A stretch of 64,000 nt of DNA, from positions 3,269,001 through 3,333,000 of the forward strand of contig CP126195.1 in the NCBI GenBank assembly GCA_030272155.1. The letters run 5' to 3'. This document shows, in pieces, positions 1 through 11,656 of the stretch (position 1 is its first letter; each line of letters starts with the position of its first letter). The stretch is from Tetradesmus obliquus. Lineage: Eukaryota; Chlorophyta; Chlorophyceae; Sphaeropleales; Scenedesmaceae. Under the pieces are notes generated by a model, which made no database searches, had not been told where the DNA came from, and saw only the letters and a list, made by a program, of their open reading frames with translations. Both the position numbers and the translations under genes were made by a program.

Positions 1-1997
1 GTAAAGCATAGAGCGCCGGAAAGCTGATGTGGCATGGGCGGTGGGCGCAGCAGGTCTTTATGTTCTGCATGACATCCAACATATGGCAGCTGCTGTCTCT
101 GCTGCCGGTCCTTGTGCGCTATTGAAGCTGGGATCACAGTTGGTGTTGCTGCTGCTGCTGCTGCTGCTATTACTGTTGCACTGCATGCCGTCAACTTTGA
201 AACGTGCACAAAGAACAACCGCATGGTGGCATATTCATACTGCAGAATGTCACAATGGGCGAGGTGAACGTAGCATGGTTGTTGCTTACCTGCTGCACCC
301 ACCAGGCACCACACTGAGCTGGGACCACCGTAAGATGATAACCAGCCTCTGCGCTGCTGCTGCTTTGCTAGCCATGGCAGTAATGCCACAAGCTGCTGCA
401 GCCCAGAAACCAGCTGCTGGAGTTGCTGCGCTGCTCCCAACTTGCGTGCAGCGCACCTAGACCACACTGCACTGCCGCCTGTGACCGTTCCAAGCACCAA
501 CAGCAGCAGCAGCATCACCAGCCGGCCACTGCTCACTGCTAGCTGCAGGCGCGCTGTTTGCTGTGCCACCCTGCTGTTGCTGATGAACTCTGCAGCTGCT
601 GCGGCCAGAGCAACTGTTGCTTGTGCTGTTGCTCGGCTCAGCAACACCAGCTGGTGTGTGCACCATGCTATGAAAGAGAGCTCTTTGTGACATGCTTCTG
701 CAGACCTGCGCAGCATAACATCAAGCTGCATGCTTCACACATCTCAATAGATGGGTTGTTTGTACTTGGCAGCGGTGCAGTTCTGCTGTTGCCCATGCTA
801 GTGCGGCTGCTGAGTAGCATGGCTATTCATCAGGGGTTGCAGAAGCCCAGCATGGAGGGTACTATCTGCAATGCTGCAAAGACACACACCTCCTGATGTG
901 CTTCAGCTCCTCTGTTTGAGCTGCAAGCTGTTGCACTATCTGCTGCAGCAGCCTGTCAGGCGCTTCCTGAACAGCATGTGACGAACTTGATTGCGCGTAG
1001 CTTATGTTTGTTTGTCTGCTTGCAGTTGGCACGGAGTGCCTCGACCGGACCATGGAGTACTTCGCGCCAACTACCCTCGAAAGGTGCAATGCAGCTGCAG
1101 CGATGTGCACGGATAGATAGGATTGGCGTCTGCAATGAATATCGAACATATGCAGGTGGCTGTGTCATGACGTTTGCTGACAGTCACCTTGGCAGTGCCG
1201 CAACTGCTGGCCCTGAGACAAGTGTACTGCCAACTGATCAGTATTCGAGGGTTCTGATCAGTAGCTGCCTCAATGTGCTGCTTGGTGTACATTGGTTTAC
1301 AGTGGCAGGTTTTGAAAGTTGCTCCATCTGACCATCAGGAGCTGCTGTGACACTTGCTTTTAGCTGCCAGCTATTGACAGTCTCAAGATGCCAGGTGGCT
1401 GATAATGTTCCAACTCTGCTGAAGCCGGCCGGTATCAGCCTAGGAAGGGAACCAAATGAATACATGTGATGTCTCGTTACACAGAAAGAGAACACAGCCG
1501 ATCGTGGCATGCAGTCACGGCAAACAGCCACCATGGCGACTCGCCAGGGGCATGTTGGAAGCTGATGCACAAGACAGTTCGCTCAAGGCAAGACTCGCTT
1601 CAACGTAGATGAACATGGTGTTATACAAGGTGCACATGTGTCCCAAGGAGAGATGGTGTGCCCGCCCTGACAGGCGGGGAGGCCATGCAAAACAGTGTAC
1701 ACCCTGCACAACCAGCAGCTGGGGCAGCTGCTGCAGATCACCCACACCTCTCATCCTGCAGATGCTTCAGGCTACCCAAAACCTCTCCTCTGTAAACAGC
1801 ACACCACACTACAAACACAGGACACGGCTGCTGCACTAGACCCACAGCCCAGGTGCCAGCAGCAAGCACCAGCTGCTGAGGTCTAGCAGCAGCACCATAC
1901 ACTCAACACACCACAGGCCAGCTGCTTGCAACCACTACCTACACAAGAATCACGCACACAACAGCCAAGCCAGCTAATGCAAGACAGCATCACCCGC
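1..1997. other. No supported gene at the left edge
   Basis: This stretch is rich in CTG/CAG and TGCTGCA words. The only gene-like hint is on the minus strand near 885-970: an open segment reading APDRLLQQIVQQLAAQTEEL followed by a GTGTGT-type donor. It could be one exon of an unrecognised gene, but I could not connect it to neighbouring exons. Part of the right end (about 1,900-1,997) would be the 3' UTR of the adjacent LHCII gene. Confidence 0.4.
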
Positions 1998-3732
1998 TTA
2001 GTTGCCGGGCACGAACTTGGTGGCGTAGTTCCAGGCGTTGTTGCCGGATGGGTCGCTCAGGTGGGCGTCCAGGTTGGCAATGGGGCCCTGGCCGGTCACG
2101 ATGGCCTGCACGAAGAAGCCGAACATGCTGAACATGGCGAGGCGGCCGTTCTTGATCTCCTTCACCTTGAGCTCAGCAAAGGTGTCGGGGTCGTCAGCCA
2201 GGCCCAGGGGGTCGAAGGCCTCACCGGGGTACAGGGGGTCCAGGCCCTCGCCGGCGGGGCCGCCGTTCACACGGTAGCCCTCAACCAGGCCCATCAGGAT
2301 CACCTGCAGGAGCAGAGTTGCAGCGGAGCAATAGGCAGGGACCAGTCAGTGCACAGCTTGGCACAACTCACAAGCAACAGGTGTGATTCTTGCATCAGGG
2401 GGCAGCTGCGCACGGCTGCTGCTGCTGACAATGTGCACTGCAGCACCACAGTTCACTCCTGTACCAAAGCTGCTGGGAAACAGCTGCACTGCTGTTTGGC
2501 CAGCGCTGCTGCTTGTGCCACACTATCTGCTGCAGCGACTGCACCAGCTGCTGTTGAACAGCACATTATGGCGCTGCTCTGCACCGCCAACTTCCGACAG
2601 GGTGCACGACTGCCTGCTGGTGACTGGTTCCACATTGCTGGGGTTGCTGCTGGCAGTGCTGCTGTTTGCTGTACACACCTGGCATGCCAGGGTGGCCAGG
2701 ATGGACTGGGCGTGGATCAGGGAGCTGTTGCCCAGGTAGTTCAGGCCGCCCTCCTGGAAGATCTGGGCGCCAGCCTTGAACCACACAGCCTCACCGAAAG
2801 GCACGCCGTTCTTTGCCAGCAGCTCGGGGGTGATGCAGCCCAGAGCGCCTGCAGCACGGGACAGCAGCAGCAGCAGCATGGACAGGTCAGCAGGGGCTTG
2901 CAGGTGGTGCTTGCAGGACTGCTGCAGGTGTGGGGCTGATGGACAGCGTGTCCGAGTGCACTGCAGCTGGCTCAAGATGCAAGGCACGATGAGATGCGGG
3001 GTGATCGTCCGTAGGATCACACTTCTAGCTGATGCGACCAGATCATGCCCAGATCAGGCGCAACATACGTTCTATGGCCAATGTCCCTGCACAAAGCCAG
3101 TCAAAAGAGCTGCGAACATGCATTGCACGCCCGGTAACCCAGTCAACGCACCGAGCATGGCCCAGCGGGCGTGGATCAGCTCCAGCTCGCGGTAGCGGCG
3201 GAAGGTCTCGGGGTCAGCGGACAGACCAGCAGTGTCCCAGCCGTAGTCACCAGCGAACTCGCCGGTCAGGTAGCCGGGGGTGTTGGTGGAGAAGGGACCC
3301 AGCCACTTTGCGCGCTCAGGGCCATACCTGCGGGCGTAGAACAAGCAAATCGTAGTTTAAACGCGGTATGATAGGAAACGGTTAGCGTCTGAAGAGGCGT
3401 GTTGAGCAAGATCTTGAGCAGGAACTGCACATCGCACTGAAGGTGCCCAAGGCAAGCTGGAACTCACCAGCTGGTGCCGGAAGAGGCAGCCTTGGCAGCC
3501 TTCTTGGGTGCGGCCTTGGTTGTGCTGCGGTAGCAAAAGATTGCAGAGCAGAAGAGATGAGCGTAAGGGTACCTCGCCAGGAGTGCCGAGTGCGCCAGGT
3601 CCAGCATCTAGGAAATGCTTTCTGAGCAACTACTAGCGGCACACGCTTGATTATCTAGATAGATGCGCACCCCTTCTTGCTGGCCTTGGCCTGCACGTTC
3701 AGGGCGCGCCTCTGCATCACAGCGAATGCCAT
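1998..3732 (-). CDS. LHCBM: Light-harvesting chlorophyll a/b-binding protein of LHCII
   Basis: Major LHCII antenna protein of the thylakoid membrane; binds chlorophyll a/b and xanthophylls and feeds excitation to the photosystems. Five exons join in phase: 3732-3671, 3524-3468, 3327-3152, 2848-2679 and 2303-1998 (TAA), giving about 256 aa, the usual LHCII length. The N-terminus [20 protein letters not shown] is a short, basic, plastid transit-like peptide. The trimerisation motif WYGPER is made across the exon 2/3 junction. Helix B carries [16 protein letters not shown], helix C lies around [20 protein letters not shown], and helix A carries [20 protein letters not shown] with its chlorophyll ligands. 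The C-terminus is [12 protein letters not shown]. All introns are GT-AG. The family is certain; which LHCBM isoform it is cannot be told here. Confidence 0.95.
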
Positions 3733-5558
3733 CTTTACTGGTCTGTGTTGTGTTGGAGTTGATCTCGGCTGTGTTGTGTAAGCTTGAGAGGAACTCAAAG
3801 ATTTCAGGGGCAGGCGAGGCCTTATGTAGGCTTCCTGGACCACTCCTGGCCAGGGCTAACAAGTAACATAACTTGATCTCACGCTCGACTGACAGGCAGG
3901 CAGCGATTCAGCTGCTCAATGATGCTTCGGTTCTTGGTTCTCACTGATTGCGCTGGGGTTGGGTTCTGCACGGTGCCTGCTGGACGCGCGAACCACGCAG
4001 GAACGTTGCTTCGCCAGGGAAGCGCTTCTGGCGAGCCCTTTGTCGCGCATTCCCTTCGAAATATACTTATTTCGTTACTTGCATCACTTTTGGCTCCAAG
4101 CAGCTGGACTGTGTAACGATGCTGGTGAATTTGAATCAACCTTCGTGCAGGACAGCAATCTGTCCTGCAGTGTGTCTGCAGACTTCTGCTCAACAGACCA
4201 GGAACCCGCGACAGCGCAGTTCAGATGAACAGCCTAATAATTATGCAAAGCACCCAAGGCGGTACATCCCAAGCTCCCTGCAGTTGCAGTGGCATTCACA
4301 ATCACTAGCAGTAAAACTGCTGGTGCGGGTGTCCAGCAAGTGCAGATCTGCAGTGATCTGAGACAGACTATGCATCCTGTTCACGATCCAGCAGTGGATC
4401 TTGCATTTTCATGGCTGCAGTGATTGCACATCTTGAGTAGTTGTTGCATTGCAGGTCGCCAACTAGGTGATCCAGCTCACACTGGCAGCAGGTGCACCAC
4501 TCCAAGATGCTGTGCGCATTGCAGCTTGCCAGGAGCAACAGCATACATAGGCACAAGCACGGGTCACAAGACACACAAAAGTGCTAGTGCTGCTTGTTGC
4601 AGCAGCTCAACAAAGCACTTGGCCTCCACACTGAGAAAGCAATGCATCTACAGCTGAGCAGAACGGGAATGCTGTGCCAATGAGACAGCAAGCACTTTGA
4701 AAGTGCGAACTCACACAGCAGCTGCACTATGATGCACAAGCACTGGCATTCACATGCCATATGCACCATTTTGATTTTGACTGTAGATTGGGCGACACAT
4801 GCATCTGCATGTGTATGCTTGCGGCAGCAGAGGTGTCCCTTGAGATGGCCAGCAATGTATATACACACTGCTGCAGTCCAGCAGCGTCTACACATAGCTG
4901 CAAAGCGACAGCTGCACCATGGCACGCCTTTCGCAGCTGCACTGCTGAGTCGCTGCGCCCCTTGCACATGGCATGTTGTGCAGCACACAGCACATGAGAT
5001 CTGCACCTGCCACGTGCAGCAGTGCTGCTGCACCATCAGCATGACTGGCCAACCATCGGCCTTGGCAGTGCTCAGCAGCTGCATCTCAAATATGCACAGA
5101 CACTGTCTGTGGCACCAAAGCAAAATTGCAACGAAGGTTCACACCCCAAAGTCGTGCTGTTAAAAAAACATATCGCAACGTGCATGATGCGCATCTGCTG
5201 CAGATGCACCGTAAACGCACCAAAAGCACTCAGGGTGGTCACTGCACAAGCTTTCTGAGAGCTGCAGGCAGCCTGCCAGGAGGCACCGCATGCACACCTC
5301 AGCTATGATCACAGCCCTGCCAAGACACAATCAGAGCCCTCCCAACCACTCGCAGCATGACCATACCAGGCACCACAGCATGCTAAACTGCAGCACGCCA
5401 CATGCAGCACAGGCACTTCATGCATAGCCTGCACGAGCTGCTGTCCCTCGGGTATCACATGACAGGTTCGTCCATTTCAAGCCTGGCTGCGCACCTTTGC
5501 ATGCCAGCCAGCAGCCGCAAAGATCTGCCTGTTGCTGCTCCTGCTGCTGCGGCCGCTG
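3733..5558. other. Intergenic region upstream of LHCBM and downstream of TFIIB
   Basis: No coding region is supported. The part next to 3733 should hold the LHCBM 5' UTR and promoter. On the minus strand a TACATAAG word lies at about 3822-3829, roughly 90 bp before the ATG, and could be a TATA-like element (weak). The rest is TGCA/CAG-rich sequence without splice-linked conserved segments. The 5' half includes the region beyond the TFIIB stop. Confidence 0.4.
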
Positions 5559-8500
5559 CTATCGCCCAAAGCCTGCTGCTGCTGCGCTGCCGCTGGGCAC
5601 GCCTGCTGCTGGCCGTGTTGCCTTGGTTGCTGCCTTCTTGCGCGCCTTGGCGTCCCAGCCGCCAGGCCCCAAGCTCTCTGCTGCAGCGTCCTCCAGGCGC
5701 GCAAGGATGTCAGCGCCAGCGTCCTTGTCAGCTACTAGCTTACCAGGCTGCAGGGAGGAGCAGAAACACAAGGCACGCTGTTTTCACAACAGGAAATGTC
5801 TTGCATGTTGGGTTTCCAAGCGTGAGGCCTGCCCTGCCATCAATGGCAGTGGCAGCTAGCTGCAAGGAGATGGGCCAGCACACAGGCATACAAAAGTTGT
5901 GACAGATATGGCAATACCAGCCTTGCCCCAGCATCACCCGCCAGCCACCATCTTGCCAGGCTGCAGCCACACACAAAGAGAGAGCTGGAACACGCCAGGC
6001 ATACGCCGATGCTGCAGCCTCACCATGGCCAGGTAGGGCCGCATCCACCTGACGCCGTACCGGATGGTGCTGGGCGCCTCGCACACACAGCAGTTGTCAA
6101 AGTGACCAGCGGCATCCATACGCTGCCAAGACAACGTGCATGCTGCGCTCACCGTGGCCAGGTAGGGCAGCATCTGCCTGAAGCCGTCACGGATGGTGCT
6201 GGGCACCTCACATAAGCAGCCTTTTAAGAGTGAGTCAACAGCACCCATACGCGGCCAACATGCATGCTGCAGCCTCACCGTGGCCAGGTAGGGCAGCATC
6301 TGCCTGAAGCACCACCGCGGATGGTGCTGGACACCTCACACATGCACCATCTTTATAAGTCAATCAACGGCAATCATACGCTGCCAACATGCGTACTGCA
6401 CTCACCGTGGCCAGGTAGGGCAGCATCTGCCGGAAGCCGTCGCGGATGGTGCTGGGCGCCATGCCGCCCACGTCAGCCAGGCGCTGGAAGTCAGGCAGCT
6501 CATCTGCAGTGTCTGGGAAGCGCAGCTGCAACAGCGCAGCACAACAGTGCAGCAGAAGGTGAGCACAACAGTGCAGCATGGTGCAGCACAACAGTGCAGC
6601 ATGGTTCACCACAGCGCAGCAAGGTGCAGGGCATGGCAGCACGGTGCGGCGCAATGCAGGTGCAGCAGGGCGCAGCAAGGTGCAGCAAGGTGCAGCGCAA
6701 TGCAGCAAGGTGCACGGCAATGCAGCAACGTGCTTTGCAGCGCAGAGCAATATGGCAGTGCAGGAAGGGGTGAAGACGTACGATGCAGGCAGCAAAAGGC
6801 AGCCAAGACAGCGTCTGCTGTTGCAGTGCTTGCCACAGGCAAAGCACAGCATGGCGGGTCAGACGATGTGTTCATCAGCTCAAGCCTGCACACGCGGACG
6901 CGTTACAGATGCATCAGCACGCGCTGCTTGCTCACCTTTTGTATGAGCAGCACGCCATAAATGAGTGCACACGCCTGCGTGGCGGGGTCCCTGCTGGCCC
7001 AGGGCACCGCCTCTGCTGCTGCCAGCTCTGCCGCCTTCAGCCCCACCCTGTGTGCCATGAGGCTAACCTTCTGCTCAAGACCCAGCTTTGACATGAAGCG
7101 CTTCTGCAGAGGTTAGCAAAGGGCAATGAGGCACATGTGTTGGTTGGCTAGCTGAGCAGAATAATATGTGACAGTGAGTGATGTGCCAGTGCTTGCAGGA
7201 ATCGGAGTGCGCCGTGCAGAGCACAACCCTTTGGTGCCAAAGCAGGAGGTGCGGCAAAGCAGTTACAATGATTCAAATGGTGCAATTACTTCTAAGCTCC
7301 GGTGCTTCTGCTGCTCCTGCTGCTTATGCTGCAGCACTCACGATGAGGTCTGTGGCCTGCGTGGCCATGCCTGCTGTTGCGTTGGGCCGCGCACCCTCCA
7401 GCGCCACTGCACCTGCCAGGTCCTTGCCCTGGTGCATCGCCTTCATCTGCAGGTGCTTCTTGTACATCCTGCAAGCGCAGCAAGCCAGAACAGGTGCGAG
7501 CATTTCAAAACCAGGAGCAAATGACATCAGCTGGTGACTCTGGCAACAGCCCGTGTCATGTTTGGTGGAAGCATACTTAGACACGGATCCACGCATGCAA
7601 AACAGCATACTCACATCGCTGCACCTTCTGCTGACTTTTGACGGTAGCTGCTCATAGTGCTACGTTGCTCCAACACATCACACATTGTGCTACTTTGCTG
7701 CAACACATCACACACCAGGGCCCGCAGCCCGCACCACAGGACACGTGCCCGCATGCACACATTCCACCTCGCATGCGCAGGCATCTTTACAAGCTGTACA
7801 CCCCCACAAGCTGCAGCAGCGCGCACCTGTCGATGGCTGTAAAGCAGCGCCCGATGTCCACCTTGCTCACATCTGGCATGACTGCGCAGATCTCCTTGAA
7901 CGTGCGTGGCGTGTTCTCACGCTTGGCTGCCACGAAGATGCACGCGGCATACACAGCCTTGAGCGCACGGCCCTTGAGGGCCTTGTTATCATGCACCTGT
8001 TGTTGCAGCAGCATATTCGGGGTGACGGACGGTGCGTGTTGATGGTTGTGCAGCAAGTCAAGATCACTGATCACTGCTGCAGTTGCATTGCAGGTTGAAT
8101 GATGTGTCAGAATCCACGAAAGCCACCACCCCGCTTGTGCACACACTACAACAAGCTCGTTGTCACCACCCTCGCCAACCCACAACATGCACACAAGATC
8201 AGCAGCAGCCGCCGCCGCTTACGTCCTTGTAGATCTCCAGCGCTGAGTTGCGCACGGCGTCAGTCATGCGCAGCCGCTCGCAGGTGGTGGCCACCTCCCG
8301 GCTGGCGGTCTGCATCGCGCGGTCGCTCACGTTCTGCCTGTTGTGCAGCCGCATCAGCGTGTTGTACTGCCCGCCAGCGCCGCCCTGTAACATAGGCAGC
8401 AGCAGCATATGGCACACACGCAGTTGGATACTGAAATGCAGAGTCCATGTAGCGCCTGCAGGAGTGCCGCGCTGCAATTGGTTGACCCGCTATGAATCCG

Positions 8501-9607
8501 CACCGTCTGGCGCCATCAGCGCAAGGGTGACAGTGAGCAGTGCTGCAGAGCCAGCGGTGTGTTTGAAAAACCGGTGCTAACCTTGATGCCAGCCGGTTGC
8601 ACCAGCACGCACACGGATTGACTAGTGTTGCAGTCATAAGAAGCAGCAGCTCGCTCACCGGCAGCTTGCCAATGCCTGTAGAGAGCCCGCCATCATTCAT
8701 GAAGGGGTTCTGTGCGCCACCCACACGGCTGGGGTCATCACCCTCCTTTTCCTGCAAGCAACAACGCATGCAGGCGTGACACGTTGTCGTAAACAGCGTA
8801 GATGTTGCCACTGCTGGTGTGCAGGGGTCCACAGCTGTGCACAGCTTTCGTCTGGATTATGCAAATTGAGCTGCATAGCTATTGCTGCTTGATGATAGGC
8901 AGGCAGTACTTGGGCGCAAGGACAGCTGCTTCCTCTGGCTCAACTAGCGGGCATGCAGTGTGGCCGCTGCTATTGAGCGTTGCAAAGGTGTGGAACAGGC
9001 ATCAAACGTAGCGCTGCTTTCAAATCAGTGCTATTTGATGAGCACTGAGTTGTCGTCACCTTGTCACCAAAGGTGCGCCACTCTGAGCGCTCATCAATGA
9101 TGTGAGCCTCGGCCACAAGGCCACATGCCTGCCCAGCAGCAGCAGAGGCAGCACTGCTTGCAGGACACGTGTAGCCACACAAGTAACATATGAGGGTAGC
9201 ACATGTTGCTACTGCTGCACCTCGTGGACTAGACAGCCTAGCTCTCTGTGCGCCATAATCATGCTGTCAAGCAAGCAAATGCAGCCCGCTGGTGCAGCTG
9301 CTCAGCTTGCACATTGTGTACGAGCGTGGATGCATCCCAAAAGGCTTGCTGCCGCTGGAGGTGCAATCAGGCTATCCACGGTATGAACACTGCGACTGAA
9401 GCAAGGTGCAGGCAGCAAGCAGCAGCAGCTGCTTCGTGCGCTGTTGTGAAGATGGCAAGCGCAAGCAGATGCTGGCATGGTGCGCTGCTGCTGCACCTTG
9501 CACACGATGTCTCCAGCAGCATGGTCCTCCACAAAGTCTCGACCTCCACAGTCAGCACACACACGCTCCTGCCTCAGCGCTCCCACAGGCGCATACAGAG
9601 TGTCCAT
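5559..9607 (-). CDS. TFIIB: Transcription initiation factor IIB
   Basis: General RNA polymerase II factor that bridges TBP-DNA and Pol II in the nucleus. Nine exons: 9607-9497, 9128-9060, 8751-8659, 8384-8223, 7996-7827, 7468-7342, 7103-6936, 6525-6406 and 5747-5559 (TAG); about 402 aa. The zinc ribbon is CADCGGRDFVEDHAAGDIVC plus ACGL after the first splice. The B-finger/linker region is EAHIIDERSEWRTFGD and DPSRVGGAQNPF. Cyclin repeat 1 includes LKGRALKAVYAACIFVAAKR and ENTPRTFKEICAVMPDVSK. Cyclin repeat 2 includes QKVSLMAHRVGLKAAELA and APSTIRDGFRQMLPYLAT. The last exon adds a Lys/Ala-rich tail beyond the usual ~315-aa family length. The exon between the two cyclin repeats (GKDLAGAVALEGARPNATAG) also looks like an insertion. 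The penultimate intron contains tandem copies of the exon end (separate entry). A closely related TFIIB-like factor is a less likely alternative. Confidence 0.9.
6019..6480 (-). repeat. Four tandem copies of a TFIIB exon/donor segment, period ~127 bp
   Basis: The 3' half of the TFIIB exon ending at 6406, with its GT donor and adjoining intron, recurs at 6274, 6148 and 6019 (plus-strand CTCACC marks at 6401, 6274, 6148 and 6019). Each copy can still be read as a version of PSTIRDGFRQMLPYLA. The copy at 6274 carries an indel that shifts the frame, and the one at 6019 has several substitutions (STIRYGVRWMRPYLAM). They lie in the last intron of the model. Confidence 0.85.
6526..6745. repeat. GTGCAGCA-type low-complexity array in a TFIIB intron
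   Basis: Irregular array of GTGCAGCA, CAACAGTGCAGCA and GGTGCAGCAAG words directly upstream (on the gene strand) of the exon starting at 6525. It yields long but meaningless open frames on both strands. Confidence 0.7.
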
Positions 9608-10261
9608 GACTCCAGCTAACAGCAGTAGCAGCTGCTGAGGCTACAGCGCTGGGCCTACGGGCCCTACAGGGCTTTGTCACTTCAGCTTGCCAGGTTTCAA
9701 TAGTTAGATGAACAGGTTACACTGTATGAAAGGGTCTTGTACACTGGAAGGGCTGCTGCACAACAGACAAACTGCTCAGGCACCAGTGCCCACTGACATC
9801 AGCTAGATCGTGGCAAATTGCACATTACCAAGCAGACACTATTGAGGATCCAGTACCATGTTTACGTTGACACGCTCGAACTGGCCGTGGCTGTCTGCTC
9901 CTACCTCCGAATATAACCCCAACGTGTCATGACTTGCGTGACAAAGGACCTTAACGTTGTTTGAGTTGCATGCGATCAGGCATCCGAGGCTGTTGTTGTT
10001 GTGCCTTTGTCGCTGCCTGTTGCGCTTGCTCTGTCTTCTGCACTGTGCCTCTGCAGCAAGGGAGCCTAGCCCAGCTGCTCACATCTGGTTGCAAGCCACT
10101 GAACGTCAGTGTTCAGTTGTAAATTAGCTTGCGTCTCAACTGCTAGAGCACCTTATTCCAGCACTGCAGAAGTGGTCTTGCTGTCCATCAGCACAGGCGC
10201 AGGCAGCACTGGCCCGCTGTAGTCCTCAGCAGCAGAACACAGCAGGCATTAGACAGCCAGC
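9608..10261. promoter_or_regulatory. Divergent intergenic region between TFIIB and AP4S1
   Basis: The two start codons (9607 minus, 10262 plus) face away from each other with 654 bp between them, so both promoters must lie here. I see no clear TATA box and no coding signal. A shared bidirectional promoter is inference from layout. Confidence 0.4.
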
Positions 10262-10871
10262 ATGACCATCAAGTTCTTGCTGCTGGTCAACAAGCAGGGC
10301 CAGACACGCCTGGCCAAGTACTTCACAGAGCTGCTGTCAACAGATGAGAAGCGGGCTCTAGAAGGAGAAATAGTGCGCAAGTGCCTGGCCAGGACAGACA
10401 AGCAGGTGTGGGTGCTGCTCTGTGCAGACCAGCAGCACAAGAACATTAACCAGCAGTGCAGCAGCAGCAGTAGCAGCAGCAGCAGTGCTGTACAGGGCAA
10501 ACCATGCAGCCATACATTTGTCACTGAGATGCTCAGGTTGTGAGATACATGTGGTTTGCAGCTTTAGCAGTGCTGCACCTTGCGGCTGCGTTCGGTTAGT
10601 GGATGCATGTTGACAGAAGCAACTGTGGCTTGAAAAACATGGCAGCAGCAGCAGCCTTCACAAGTGTTGCCAATGAAGCGTTTGCAGGAACACATGGAGC
10701 ATTGGCAGCGCTGCTCCTGTAGCAATGCTGCTGTCAGTATCCTGAACATCACTGCTGCGCTGTGTTGTGCCTGCCCTGCAGTGCTCGTTCTTCGAGCACC
10801 GCAGCTACAAGATAATCTACCGGAGATATGCCTCTCTCTTTTTCATGGTTGGGGTAGACGATGATGAGGTG

Positions 10872-10906
<35 letters not shown>

Positions 10907-11656
10907 ACGAGCGGTTGACGTCATGTCCATCTGCAACTCTGCGAAGTCTGCGTGTCTTTGTTGCGTTCAAATCACCTGGTGCGCAGATATGCTCCAGTGC
11001 CTTGAAATGCTTGTTGCATGCTATGAAGTGCAGTACCCATGCGCGCTTGAGCAGCAGCTGCATGCAGCAATGGGACACGCTGTGCTGCGGTGTGCTAGCA
11101 GCAGACCTATACCGCTGCCTGTTCCGCTCTCGCTGCTGCTGCTGCTGCTGCTGCTGCTGTTTGCAGAATGAGCTTGCCGTGCTGGAGCTGATCCACTGCT
11201 TCGTGGAGGTGCTGGACAAGCACTTCGGGCAAGTGTGCGAGCTGGACATTATGAACGACCCAGACGTGGTGCGTGGCGCGCAGGGCACAATTGCAGTAGG
11301 GCATGCATGCAGGACTGAAATACACCATTGCAACGTGACGTCTGCAAGCATGTTGTGGCTGGCAGCATGAACTTGATTGCAGGCAGGTGCTTGTTTGCTG
11401 TGTTGCTGTCAGTCGTCCTGCCTGCTGTCCAATTGCACTGTGCGGGTTTACTTTCCATGCAGCATCAGCGCCAGCAGGCTGCGGTGGTACCCACTATGTA
11501 GCTCAAGCTGCTGCCATGCGTGCATTCTTGCTGCCCGCTCTGCTGTGCCAGGTGCACTACATCATGGATGAGATGCTGCTGAATGGCTGCATCGTGGACA
11601 CAAACAAGATCAACATCCTGGAGCCGGTGCAGCTGCTGGAGAATGTGCCCTCGTAG
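10262..11656 (+). CDS. AP4S1: AP-4 adaptor complex sigma subunit
   Basis: Small (sigma) chain of the AP-4 adaptor complex, which sorts cargo at the trans-Golgi. Four exons: 10262-10405, 10782-10868, 11167-11268 and 11552-11656 (TAG), encoding 145 aa, matching the ~144-aa family length. Motifs in order: [60 protein letters not shown] and [17 protein letters not shown]. The VNKQGQTR start and the DEM.LNGCIV.TN end favour AP-4 over AP-1, AP-2 and AP-3 sigma. The end of exon 3 was set at 11268 because that donor (GTGCGT) keeps the family spacing. Intron 2 begins with a CAG run and ends with a CTG run (separate entry). Confidence 0.93.
10869..11166 (+). other. AP4S1 intron 2 with complementary CAG and CTG ends
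   Basis: The intron opens GTGGG followed by about eleven CAG/CAGC units (10874-10905, then AAACGAG). It closes with CTCG, about nine CTG units and TTTGCAG (11130-11166). The two ends are reverse complements over roughly 30 nt, so the RNA could form a stem bringing the splice sites together. Confidence 0.75.

Noticed and set aside
1926..2939. 337-aa plus-strand open frame over the LHCII gene
   Set aside because: Antisense shadow of the GC-rich LHCII exons; low-complexity Gly/Val/Gln composition and no motif.
6500..6960. Several overlapping Gln/Cys-rich open frames around the GTGCAGCA array
   Set aside because: Repeat-driven frames on both strands inside a TFIIB intron; no conserved segment.
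11265..11265. Alternative end of AP4S1 exon 3 at 11265 (GTGGTG donor)
   Set aside because: It would remove one residue between ELDIM and the conserved H; the 11268 donor (GTGCGT) keeps family spacing.
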